Shown: positions 9,834 to 18,104 of the stretch, piece by piece
Layout: each line of letters starts with the position of its first letter
Position numbering within the stretch: position 1 is the stretch's first letter
Assembly: GCA_028727605.1 (NCBI GenBank)
Contig: JAQYOA010000017.1
Coordinates: 1 to 53,133 of the forward strand
DNA from: Lachnospiraceae bacterium
GTDB lineage: Bacteria > Bacillota > Clostridia > Lachnospirales > Lachnospiraceae
Direction of reading: 5' to 3'
Length of the DNA stretch: 53,133 nucleotides
Program-made: the position numbers and the translations under genes
The notes under the pieces: model-generated
Databases searched by the model: none
What the model was told of the DNA's origin: nothing
The model's input: the letters and a program-made list of their open reading frames with translations, nothing else

Positions 9834-11033
9834 TTGAAAATTCTTATGGTAAATAAGTTTCTGTATCCGAAAGGAGGAGCAGAGACTTATATGCTGCTGC
9901 TGGGAAACAATCTGGCTTCCCGGGGACATAAAGTAGAATATTTTGGAATGTATCACCCGGACAATATAGTCGGGAATCAATGGAATCTGTACACGAAGCC
10001 GGTGGATTTTCACAAACAAGGCAGACGGGCCAATTTGGTAAATCCATGGAAAATCATCTGCTCTTCTGAGGCGGGAAGAAAGATGGAAAAGCTTCTCAGA
10101 GAATTTCAGCCGGATGTGGTACATATCAACAATTTTAATTATCAGCTGACACCGTCGATTCTTCTGGCTGTGGAAAAATATCGAAAAAAAGAACAGAAGA
10201 CGGTAAAAGTGGTTTACACAGCACATGATTCTCAGCTTGTCTGTCCGAATCATTACCTGTATCAGCCATTGCAGAAGAAGGCGTGTGACGCCTGCCTTAC
10301 AGGAGGATTTGCAAACTGTGTTCGGAAAAAATGCATTCACAATTCCACACTGCGGAGTTTTCTCGGTGCGATGGAAGGATGGTACTGGAAACGGAGGAAG
10401 GTTTATGGGATCCTGGATGTGATTCTGTGTCCTTCAGCATTTATGAAAAAAGCGCTGGATACAAATCCGCTGCTTGCATCAAAAACCGTGTATCTGCAGA
10501 ATTTTGTAAATCCGACTGCATGCAGCGACGACAAACAGGGTGATTATGTTCTGTATTTCGGACGGTATTCGGAAGAAAAGGGGATTGAAACACTGCTGGA
10601 AGTGTGCAAGGAACTGCCTCAGATTCCGTTTGTCTTTGCCGGGAGCGGACCTTTAGAAGAGCTGATCCGGGATATTCCAAACGTCCAGAATATCGGCTTT
10701 TTGAGGGGAAAAGCTTTGCAAAGGACGATCCGCGGGGCAAGATTTTCGGTTTGCCCTTCGGAATGCAACGAAAACTGTCCCCTTTCTGTTATGGAGAGTA
10801 TTATGAACGGAACACCGGTACTCGGAACAAAGAGAGGCGGCATTCCGGAATTGATCGAAGAGGGAAAAACGGGATGGCTGATAGAAGCAGGGGAAAAAGA
10901 ACAGCTGAGAGAAAAAATTCTGGAAATCTGGGGAAGCAGTGAGCCCGAGAAATTTTCCGATTTCTGCCGGAACGTAACCTTTCTTTCCCTGGAGGAGTAC
11001 GAAAAAAAGCTGCTGCAATTTTACACTGTATAG
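9834..11033 (+). CDS. Glycosyltransferase family 4
   Basis: LKILMVNKFLYPKGGAETYMLLLGNNLASRGHKVEYFGM ... YFGRYSEEKGIETLLEV ... ENCPLSVMESIMNGTPVLGTKRGGIPELIEEGKTGWL. Start (TTG 9834 or ATG 9819/9768) uncertain. Confidence 0.88.
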   Translation: MKILMVNKFLYPKGGAETYMLLLGNNLASRGHKVEYFGMYHPDNIVGNQWNLYTKPVDFHKQGRRANLVNPWKIICSSEAGRKMEKLLREFQPDVVHINNFNYQLTPSILLAVEKYRKKEQKTVKVVYTAHDSQLVCPNHYLYQPLQKKACDACLTGGFANCVRKKCIHNSTLRSFLGAMEGWYWKRRKVYGILDVILCPSAFMKKALDTNPLLASKTVYLQNFVNPTACSDDKQGDYVLYFGRYSEEKGIETLLEVCKELPQIPFVFAGSGPLEELIRDIPNVQNIGFLRGKALQRTIRGARFSVCPSECNENCPLSVMESIMNGTPVLGTKRGGIPELIEEGKTGWLIEAGEKEQLREKILEIWGSSEPEKFSDFCRNVTFLSLEEYEKKLLQFYTV

Positions 11034-11047
11034 GAGAATGATGCGAG

Positions 11048-12097
11048 ATGGAACAGCAAATTGATTTTGTTGTGATGTGGGTGGACGGCGCAGATCCTGC
11101 CTGGCAGCAGGAGAGAGCAGCTTATTGTCCCCGGGAGGATAATAACGGAACCAGTGAAAACCGGTATCGGGACTGGGATCTGATGCGATACTGGTTTCGC
11201 GGTGTGGAAAAGTATGCGCCGTGGGTACATCGCATATTTTTCGTCACGAACGGTCAGGTACCGGGGTGGCTGAACAGACAGCATCCAAAACTGCGTCTTG
11301 TAAAGCACAGTGACTATATTCCGGAAGCGTATCTTCCGACGTTTAATTCGAATGTGATTGAGCTTTGGATTCACAAAATTCCGGATCTTGGGGAACAGTT
11401 TGTTTTGTTTAACTCTGATATGTTTCTTGGGGCACCGGTGGGGCCGGAAGATTTCTTTCGGGACGGTATTCCCATGGAAACGGCACTTATGGATCTTGCG
11501 ACAGCGCCCGGGCCGGAAGACTGTCTGCCTCATATGCTGATCAATAATTTCTCCCTGATCAATCGTCATTTTCAAAAAAAGGAGGTTCTGAAAAAGAACT
11601 GGCGTAAATTTTTTACTCCTATATACGGAAAAGAAGTACTGCGAAACATCTTCCTTGTTCCGTTTCAGTATTTTTCCTGTTTCCGTGATTCTCATCTGCC
11701 GACTTCTTACCGAAAAAGTACTTTCTTCAAGGTCTGGCAGGAGGAGGGAGAACTTCTGGAAGCCTGCAGCTGCAATCGGTTTCGCTCCAAGTCGGATCTG
11801 ACCCACTGGCTGATGAAGTGCTGGCAGATCTGTGAGGGCGAGTTTGTTCCGAGAAATGTCAGATGGGGCCGGCATTTTGAATTGTGGGAGGACGATATCG
11901 ATCAGATTTGCCGCTGCATTCAAAAGGAAAAATACCATGCCTTCTGTCTCAATGACAGCAAGACGGAGATTGATTTTGCACGGATTCAGAAAAGACTTTC
12001 AGAGAGTTTTGAGAAGATCCTTCCTGAAGTATCTTCCTATGAAACTGATTCGGTACAGTCTGATGCAGGAAAAGATCGAGGTAGCTGCAATGAATGA
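11048..12097 (+). CDS. Stealth family protein (capsule/exopolysaccharide hexose-1-phosphate transferase)
   Basis: Stealth CR1 IDFVVMWVDGADPAW; CR2 RYRDWDLMRYWFRGVEKYAPWVHRIFFVTNGQVPGWLN..HPKLRLVKHSDYIP...LPTFNSNVIELWIHKIPDLGEQFVLFNSDMFLG. Confidence 0.88.
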   Translation: MEQQIDFVVMWVDGADPAWQQERAAYCPREDNNGTSENRYRDWDLMRYWFRGVEKYAPWVHRIFFVTNGQVPGWLNRQHPKLRLVKHSDYIPEAYLPTFNSNVIELWIHKIPDLGEQFVLFNSDMFLGAPVGPEDFFRDGIPMETALMDLATAPGPEDCLPHMLINNFSLINRHFQKKEVLKKNWRKFFTPIYGKEVLRNIFLVPFQYFSCFRDSHLPTSYRKSTFFKVWQEEGELLEACSCNRFRSKSDLTHWLMKCWQICEGEFVPRNVRWGRHFELWEDDIDQICRCIQKEKYHAFCLNDSKTEIDFARIQKRLSESFEKILPEVSSYETDSVQSDAGKDRGSCNE

Positions 12098-13358
12098 TAA
12101 CAAATTCGTAACCAGGAAGAAAACCGTTTTCTGTCTGGCGATGATTTTTCTCTTTTTGCTGCAGAATCTTCTGCAGCAATGGTATGAGCCGTTTTCCTAT
12201 CTGGATGAGGCCTTTGCCTTTCTGTTTTTTCCGGTGTTTCTGTTTTGTCTGTTCAAAAGAAAGCACCCCTTTGTGTGGAATAGGGAGACCATTCTGTTTT
12301 TCCTTCTTCTTGGTGTATTCTGGCTCTTTGGATGGGGAGGTTATTTCCGCTATCACTATCAGCCGCTTGCAAATACGGCAAAAGATGCCTATGTGAATCT
12401 GAAGTTCTTTCTCGCCTGCGGTGTTTCCTACCTGCTTTTTTTTGAAGAAACACTGGATTTTTCCGTGCTGAAGAAAAAACTGTGGCCGGTTCTGAACGGA
12501 ATGACCCTGTTTTTATTTTTACTGTGTCTGTTGGATCTTTGTTGTGGTATTTTTTCCACCGAGACCCGTGCTGGGATGAGAGCGGTAAAGCTGTTTTATT
12601 CGGATTATACGTTTTTGGTGGGAGTGTGTGTCTTTCTCTGTTCCATCTATCTGTGGTATTTTGAAGAAAAGCAAAAACGGATTTTTCTGCCCCTGATTGC
12701 GCTGTCCTTTGTCATGCTTTGTACCAGAAGGGTGAAATCGATGGGTGCAGTGGCCTGTATTGTGCTGATTTTTCTGCTGGTATTCTATAAGAGACAGAAG
12801 ATAAACAGAAAAATAATGGCGGCAGCATTTCTCGTAATTGCGGTTGCGGCAGCTGCTGCAATCTATCAGATCGTCAGTTATTATTATACGATGGGAGTGG
12901 GCTCTGCGCGGGCAGTACTTACTATGGGAGCGCCGTTTCTGGCGTTTGATCATTTTCCATTTGGAACTGGATGGGGTACCTACGGGTCTGCTTTTTCCAC
13001 GGAGCCCTATTCTCCGGTATATGGCATGTACCACATGGCAAGTGTCTGGGGACTCTCACCCAGTTACCATGAGTTTGTCTCGGATACCTTCTGGCCGATG
13101 CTGCTTGGAGAGTGCGGTTATTTTGGAGTTGCTGCATATATCGGGGTGCTGGTACTTTTTGCGCGAAAAGTGAGAAATCTTCGGATTCGGAAGGGAGCTT
13201 ATGCAGCCGCATTACTGCTGTTTTTCTATCTCTTGATTTCCAGCAGCAGTGAGTCTGCTTTTGCCAATCCGATCGCTGTTCCCTTTGGATTCTGGATCGG
13301 ATTCCTGCTTGCGGAACATAAAATTTGTGAGCGGACGAAACAGGAGATGATATTGTGA
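12090..13358 (+). CDS. O-antigen polymerase/ligase-like (Wzy) membrane protein
   Basis: Many hydrophobic segments; GTGWGTYGSAFS ... SVWGLSPSYHEFVSDTFWPMLLGECGYFG loop typical of Wzy/WaaL; ATG overlaps the Stealth stop. Confidence 0.75.
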   Translation: MNDNKFVTRKKTVFCLAMIFLFLLQNLLQQWYEPFSYLDEAFAFLFFPVFLFCLFKRKHPFVWNRETILFFLLLGVFWLFGWGGYFRYHYQPLANTAKDAYVNLKFFLACGVSYLLFFEETLDFSVLKKKLWPVLNGMTLFLFLLCLLDLCCGIFSTETRAGMRAVKLFYSDYTFLVGVCVFLCSIYLWYFEEKQKRIFLPLIALSFVMLCTRRVKSMGAVACIVLIFLLVFYKRQKINRKIMAAAFLVIAVAAAAAIYQIVSYYYTMGVGSARAVLTMGAPFLAFDHFPFGTGWGTYGSAFSTEPYSPVYGMYHMASVWGLSPSYHEFVSDTFWPMLLGECGYFGVAAYIGVLVLFARKVRNLRIRKGAYAAALLLFFYLLISSSSESAFANPIAVPFGFWIGFLLAEHKICERTKQEMIL

Positions 13359-14791
13359 TACGGAAACTGAAAAGTGCATACGGAAAAATGTCGGATGTTG
13401 CGCGCACTTCTCTGTGGTTTACCATCTGTAATTTCTTACAGAGAGGGACAGCTTTTCTTACGGTACCTATTTTTACAAGGCTTCTGACAAGTGAAGAATA
13501 TGGCCTGTGCAATGTTTATTTTGCCTGGCTTGAAATTTTTCTGTTGTTTACATCGCTGAAAATTCCCTATGAAGGATTTCAAAACGGGCTGATCCGCAAC
13601 GAGGGAGATAAGGACGGCTACACCTCGTCCATGCTGGGACTGATTCTGGTGCTGACGTGTCTTTCAGCGGCTGTGTATGCGGTCTTTCGCCGTCAGATCA
13701 ATCGACTGACCGGTCTTGACACCTTGATTATGGCGCTGATGTTTCTTCAGCTCTTTTTCAACTCCCCTCTGATGCTCTGGACAAACAGGGAACGCTTTGA
13801 GTTTAAGTATCGCTGGCCTGTCATTGTCACAGTGATCAGTACGGCGGCAAATCCCCTGATTGCTGTGATTGCGCTCTTTCACACAGTCTATCGGGCACAG
13901 GCTCGCATCATCGCATCTGCACTGGTACAGGCGGTTTTCGGACTGATTTTTACTGTAGTACTGTTTTATCGGGGAAGGACTTTTTATCGAAAAGAATACT
14001 GGAAATTTGCGCTCCGGTTTAATCTTCCTCTGTTTTTCTATTATGCTTCCCAGGTGGTTCTGAATCAGTCGGACCGTATCATGATCAATTACTATGAGGG
14101 AAGCGGGAAAGCAGCGATATACAGTGTCGCCTATTCGGCGGCGACGATTATGCAGCTGCTGGTGTCGGCAGTGAACGGTTCCTTCCAGCCCTGGATGTAT
14201 AAAAAAATGAAAGCGAAACAGTATGGAGAAATTCGAAAGACGATGTCAGGACTGTGTCTTTTGGTCGGTGCTGCCACTCTGATCATGAGCGCATTTGCGC
14301 CGGACCTGGTCCGGATTATGGCGACAGCGGAATATAGTCAGGCAGTCTGGATTATTCCTCCGGTGGCATCCAGCGTCTTTTTTGTTTTTCTCTATATGTT
14401 GTTTGCGGATGTGGAGATGTATTATGATGAAAACCGGGGAATTATGGCAATTTCCATTTTTTGTTCCGGGGCGAATGTGGTACTGAATGCCGTATTTGTT
14501 CTGAAATATGGTTATCTCGCGGCGGGCTGGACAACTCTTGTGTGCAATATGCTCCTCGCTTTGCTGCATTTTGTGCTGATGAAGAGAGCCTGCCGGAAAA
14601 ACCGGATGCAGGAGACGGTATTTTCCGGGAAAACAATACTTTTGCTTTCAGCGGCAGTTCTTGTTTTTACCTTTCTCTCTCTGTTTATGTACAGGACCCG
14701 TTTTCTGCGCTATGTGATTCTGGCAGCGGAAGCGGGAATGCTGTTTGGGTTTCGTAAGCCGCTTGTGGAAATGCTGAAACGAATAAAATAA
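13355..14791 (+). CDS. Oligosaccharide flippase (Wzx/MATE-like)
   Basis: GTG start; TSLWFTICNFLQRGTAFLTVPIFTRLLTSEEYGLCNVYFAW, multi-TM polysaccharide flippase signature. Confidence 0.88.
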   Translation: MIRKLKSAYGKMSDVARTSLWFTICNFLQRGTAFLTVPIFTRLLTSEEYGLCNVYFAWLEIFLLFTSLKIPYEGFQNGLIRNEGDKDGYTSSMLGLILVLTCLSAAVYAVFRRQINRLTGLDTLIMALMFLQLFFNSPLMLWTNRERFEFKYRWPVIVTVISTAANPLIAVIALFHTVYRAQARIIASALVQAVFGLIFTVVLFYRGRTFYRKEYWKFALRFNLPLFFYYASQVVLNQSDRIMINYYEGSGKAAIYSVAYSAATIMQLLVSAVNGSFQPWMYKKMKAKQYGEIRKTMSGLCLLVGAATLIMSAFAPDLVRIMATAEYSQAVWIIPPVASSVFFVFLYMLFADVEMYYDENRGIMAISIFCSGANVVLNAVFVLKYGYLAAGWTTLVCNMLLALLHFVLMKRACRKNRMQETVFSGKTILLLSAAVLVFTFLSLFMYRTRFLRYVILAAEAGMLFGFRKPLVEMLKRIK

Positions 14792-14809
14792 AGAGGAGAT
14801 GATTGCGAT

Positions 14810-15886
14810 ATGAAACAGAATCAGGGGAAAAGTGAATGTCTGGGATATTTCAATCTTGCGCGGGGACTCGGCATGATTCTGATCATCGCCGGACATACTT
14901 ACAATCTGTTTTGTGCTTCAGCGCAGGATTCACGGCTGTTTTCGGGAGCCGGCAGTGTGCTGGGAGGCGGTATCATTGCCATGTTCTTTATGATCAGCGG
15001 TTTTGGCTTTTATAAACGCAGTCCGCGCAAATGTTTTCAGATTCAGAAAAAACTGCTGCTTTGGCCTTATGCTCTGACCGGAGCTGCGGTGCTGGTCACG
15101 AAGCTATTGCTGGCAATCATAAAAAGACGTTCCTTCTTTTTGCATGGAGGCGAACTGGTACTGACCTATTTGCTGGGACTCAATGCAGAGGGCGGAGGAA
15201 TGCTCGGCAGGATTCCGATCGAATCCGTCAGTATTCTGTGGTTTCTGCTGGCATTGTTTGGCGGCTGGATTCTTTATAATCGGATTATGCAGCTTGTTTC
15301 GGGAACGCTTCGGATGATTTTAATCGGCGGCTGTGTGATTCTCGGGTATTGCATGACTCTGCTCTCAAAAGTATGGCCCTTTTGCCTTCCGATGGGACTG
15401 CAGGCAGTCGGATATCTGGCTGCAGGGGATCAGATCCGGAAACGGAATCTGCTGGAAAAGAAACTTCCGTATCCGCTGCTGGTGTTGCTCATCGCGGTAA
15501 GCGGAGTGTCCGCAGCTTTTGGGGGAGTCAATATGGTCGCAGGGATCTGGAAACTGGGACTTTTCGATGTGGCCGGATCTTTTTGTACGGGATTTTTGCT
15601 TCTCCATCTGTATGCTGCCGTAAAAAACAAAATCAGGGGCGGAAAAATAACGGGAATGATTGAGGAAATTGGATTTTGCTCCATTTGGGTGGTGTGTCTC
15701 CATGCATATGAAAAGATTATTTTTCCGTGGTATCGTCTGGGAAACATTTTTCCCGACTGGTCATGGCTGTGCGCAGCAATTAGCCTGATCGGGAGAAGTG
15801 CGGTGATGTATTTCCTTTACCGGGTTTTGAATCGGATCAGAAAGAAATGGAAAAAGAAGCATCGAAAGGTGAAGTTGATCAAATGA
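14810..15886 (+). CDS. Acyltransferase family 3-like membrane protein
   Basis: YFNLARGLGMILIIAGHTYNLF ... FMISGFGFYKRSP ... IWFLLALFGGWILYN; ~10 TM segments. Confidence 0.75.
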   Translation: MKQNQGKSECLGYFNLARGLGMILIIAGHTYNLFCASAQDSRLFSGAGSVLGGGIIAMFFMISGFGFYKRSPRKCFQIQKKLLLWPYALTGAAVLVTKLLLAIIKRRSFFLHGGELVLTYLLGLNAEGGGMLGRIPIESVSILWFLLALFGGWILYNRIMQLVSGTLRMILIGGCVILGYCMTLLSKVWPFCLPMGLQAVGYLAAGDQIRKRNLLEKKLPYPLLVLLIAVSGVSAAFGGVNMVAGIWKLGLFDVAGSFCTGFLLLHLYAAVKNKIRGGKITGMIEEIGFCSIWVVCLHAYEKIIFPWYRLGNIFPDWSWLCAAISLIGRSAVMYFLYRVLNRIRKKWKKKHRKVKLIK

Positions 15887-17415
15887 CAGAGAATATAAGG
15901 CAGCTTTTGGAGCAGATTGAGCGGCAGACGGCGGGCAAATGTCTGTTTCGCTGCCGAAGGAATGGAATCATTGAGGAAGTATCCTCGGAATGTTTTTTTG
16001 AACAGATACGGGTCCGCTCCCGGATTTTTTTGCGGATGGGTCTTGGCGGAAAGAAAATCGGGATCATGGGAAGAAACAGCTGTGAATGGATGATCAGCTT
16101 CTGCGCGGTATTCTGGTCGGGTTCGGTTGCGGTGCTTCTGGATCGGGAACTTCGGGAAGAGGAACTTTCCGGGCTTGTCAAACGGGTGGAATTGGATGGA
16201 ATTGTATATGACCGGAGCGCAGCCGGAGTGGTCTGCGAAAGTTCTCCGGGGAAAGAACTGCAGAGAATTCCGATGAGTGTGTTTGAAGACGAGGCGTCAG
16301 AGGAATTCGGGGAATCAGAGAATTGGAAAGCAGAACAGCAGCGCATTCGGAATCGGAAACCGGAAGAGCTGGCATGCATTTTCTTTACCTCCGGGACGAC
16401 AGGAATCAGCAAAGCGGTTATGATGTCGGAGCACGGAATGATTGCAGGCATCACAAGCGGCATCAATGAAAGAAACTACGAAGCGTTTCTTGCCGTACTG
16501 CCGTTTCATCATATGGCAGGGTTTATTATGATTCTGAATACCATGTACCTTGGAACCATCATTTGTATTGCTGATGATCTGAAATATTTCTTTCAATGCC
16601 TGGAACAGATGAAGCCGGATTACGTAGCTGTCGTACCTTCCATGCTGCCGATGCTGGCAAGAAAGGTGAAGCGGGGAGGACCAAACGGAAGAAATCTGGG
16701 ATGGAATCTGCACAGCATTCACTGCGGCGGGGCCGCATTTCAGAGTGAGACTCTTCAGGTTTTTCTGGACCAGAACATTACAGTGCTTCAGGGCTATGGC
16801 GCATCCGAAGCCGGAGGAATCGGCTTTTTGTGGGAAATGACGCCGGATCGTCCGGATACCATCGGAAAACCGCCAAAGGGAATGGAAGTCCGGATTACGG
16901 ACGGAGAACTGTACCTTCGCAGTGAATCGGTGATGATGGGATATTACGGGGACGAGGAAGGAACGCAGGAAGTTCTGAAAGACGGATGGTATGCTACCGG
17001 AGATCTGTGCCGTCAGGATGAAGAAGGGTATCTGTATCTGATCGGCAGAAAGAAAAATCTGATCATTTTATCCAACGGAGAGAATGTCAGTCCGGAGGAA
17101 ATTGAGAGATGGTTTGCTTCCTGCAGGGAAATAAAGGAAATCAAAGTTGGAACAGAACAAAACAGGATTGCCGCCTGGATCTGCCCTCAATATCCGGAAA
17201 ATGCAAGTGAGAGTGAAAAGGCGGCCGTTTTGGACATGATCCGGGATACGGTAGAGCGCTGCAATCAAAGAGTACCGCTGTATAAACAGATACAGAAGGT
17301 CATTATTTCGGAACGGGCGCTGGAAAAGACGGCATCCGGGAAGCTCATTCGCCGTGACAAGGGGGAAGGAGGGATTTGCGATGAAGGAAATGACAGAACA
17401 GGAAGTCAGGAATAA
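15883..17415 (+). CDS. AMP-forming adenylate ligase (acyl/amino-acyl activating enzyme)
   Basis: LACIFFTSGTTGISKAVMMSEHG (A3), LQGYGASEAGG (A5), YATGDLCRQDEEGYLYLIGRKKNLIILSNGENVSPEEIE (A7/A8), KTASGKLIRR (A10 Lys). Confidence 0.9.
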   Translation: MTENIRQLLEQIERQTAGKCLFRCRRNGIIEEVSSECFFEQIRVRSRIFLRMGLGGKKIGIMGRNSCEWMISFCAVFWSGSVAVLLDRELREEELSGLVKRVELDGIVYDRSAAGVVCESSPGKELQRIPMSVFEDEASEEFGESENWKAEQQRIRNRKPEELACIFFTSGTTGISKAVMMSEHGMIAGITSGINERNYEAFLAVLPFHHMAGFIMILNTMYLGTIICIADDLKYFFQCLEQMKPDYVAVVPSMLPMLARKVKRGGPNGRNLGWNLHSIHCGGAAFQSETLQVFLDQNITVLQGYGASEAGGIGFLWEMTPDRPDTIGKPPKGMEVRITDGELYLRSESVMMGYYGDEEGTQEVLKDGWYATGDLCRQDEEGYLYLIGRKKNLIILSNGENVSPEEIERWFASCREIKEIKVGTEQNRIAAWICPQYPENASESEKAAVLDMIRDTVERCNQRVPLYKQIQKVIISERALEKTASGKLIRRDKGEGGICDEGNDRTGSQE

Positions 17416-17629
17416 AGTGCTTGAGGTGATTGTAAGCTCCACAGAGACAGAACTGCCCGTCACAGAACAGACCGAGCTGTTTGGGGATCTTGGCCTCGCC
17501 TCGGTGGAAGTTTTTGTCATGTTGGGGGAACTGGAGGATGTCTTTGATGTGGAGATACCTGCATCCCGCCTTGGCTGTGTGCGGACAGCCAAAGATCTGT
17601 GTGATCTGGTCATTGACCTGATTTCCTGA
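17381..17629 (+). CDS. Acyl carrier protein-like
   Basis: ELFGDLGLASVEVFVMLGELEDVFDVEIPASRLGCVRTAKDLCDLVIDL; Ser in the GLASVE motif is the expected phosphopantetheine site; strong RBS gggggaaggaggg. Confidence 0.85.
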   Translation: MKEMTEQEVRNKVLEVIVSSTETELPVTEQTELFGDLGLASVEVFVMLGELEDVFDVEIPASRLGCVRTAKDLCDLVIDLIS

Positions 17630-17700
17630 GAATAGAGAATTTATTGAATTGCTGGAACTTCTTTTGATTTATTACTTGATATATTTTCCAAATCGTGGTA

Positions 17701-17715
17701 ACCTTACGTTAAGGT
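17701..17715. promoter_or_regulatory. Perfect 6-bp-arm dyad, candidate operator
   Basis: acctta-cgt-taaggt, 9 nt upstream of a CATAAT hexamer (17725-17730). Confidence 0.4.
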
Positions 17716-17807
17716 ATATCGCCTCATAATAGCCTGTTCGAAACATGTGATTCTTAATAAATGAACAGTGACTGTTTGCAAGAATAAGGTGATACGACCA
17801 ATACTCT

Positions 17808-17898
17808 GTCTGAAGGGGACTTCGGATGGGAGAGGGGGAGACATCGGAACGGTGCAGGTCCGGTGAATCCGAAGTAACTATTCACTTTGGATTTTTTT
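17808..17898 (+). promoter_or_regulatory. Candidate transcription attenuator / orphan riboswitch-like leader of the SLH protein gene
   Basis: Three mutually exclusive stems: gtctgaag-GGGA-cttcggat (17808-17827); acttcggat/atccgaagt (17819-17827 with 17867-17875) enclosing hairpin catcgga-acggtgcagg-tccggtg; and terminator atccgaagt/actttggat + T7 (17867-17898). Confidence 0.65.
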
Positions 17899-17925
17899 GT
17901 GACAACAGAAGATTTTTCAAAAATG

Positions 17926-18028
17926 AAAATCCAATATTTCAGCCAATAAGAACGCAGCCAGTGTGAAATTGAGAATTGAATAAACATATGGCGGAGATGA
18001 CACTTTACTGGCTGAGATATTGGATTTT
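17926..18028 (+). repeat. Long inverted repeat in the 5' UTR
   Basis: aaaatccaatatttcagccaataa (17926-17949) vs ttactggctgagatattggatttt (18005-18028); 22/24 Watson-Crick complementary, the two mismatches are G-T type. Confidence 0.8.
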
Positions 18029-18104
18029 TGAGAGAAAAACACTGATTTGGCAAAAAAATCCAGCGCAACAATCAAATTTCATTTTTAAAGGAAAGGGTAA
18101 AAAA

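Noticed and set aside
17761-17787. Possible leader peptide MNSDCLQE* ahead of the attenuator
   Set aside because: Starts at an ATG without a convincing RBS and lacks runs of a regulatory codon; not enough to claim trp-type ribosome-mediated attenuation.
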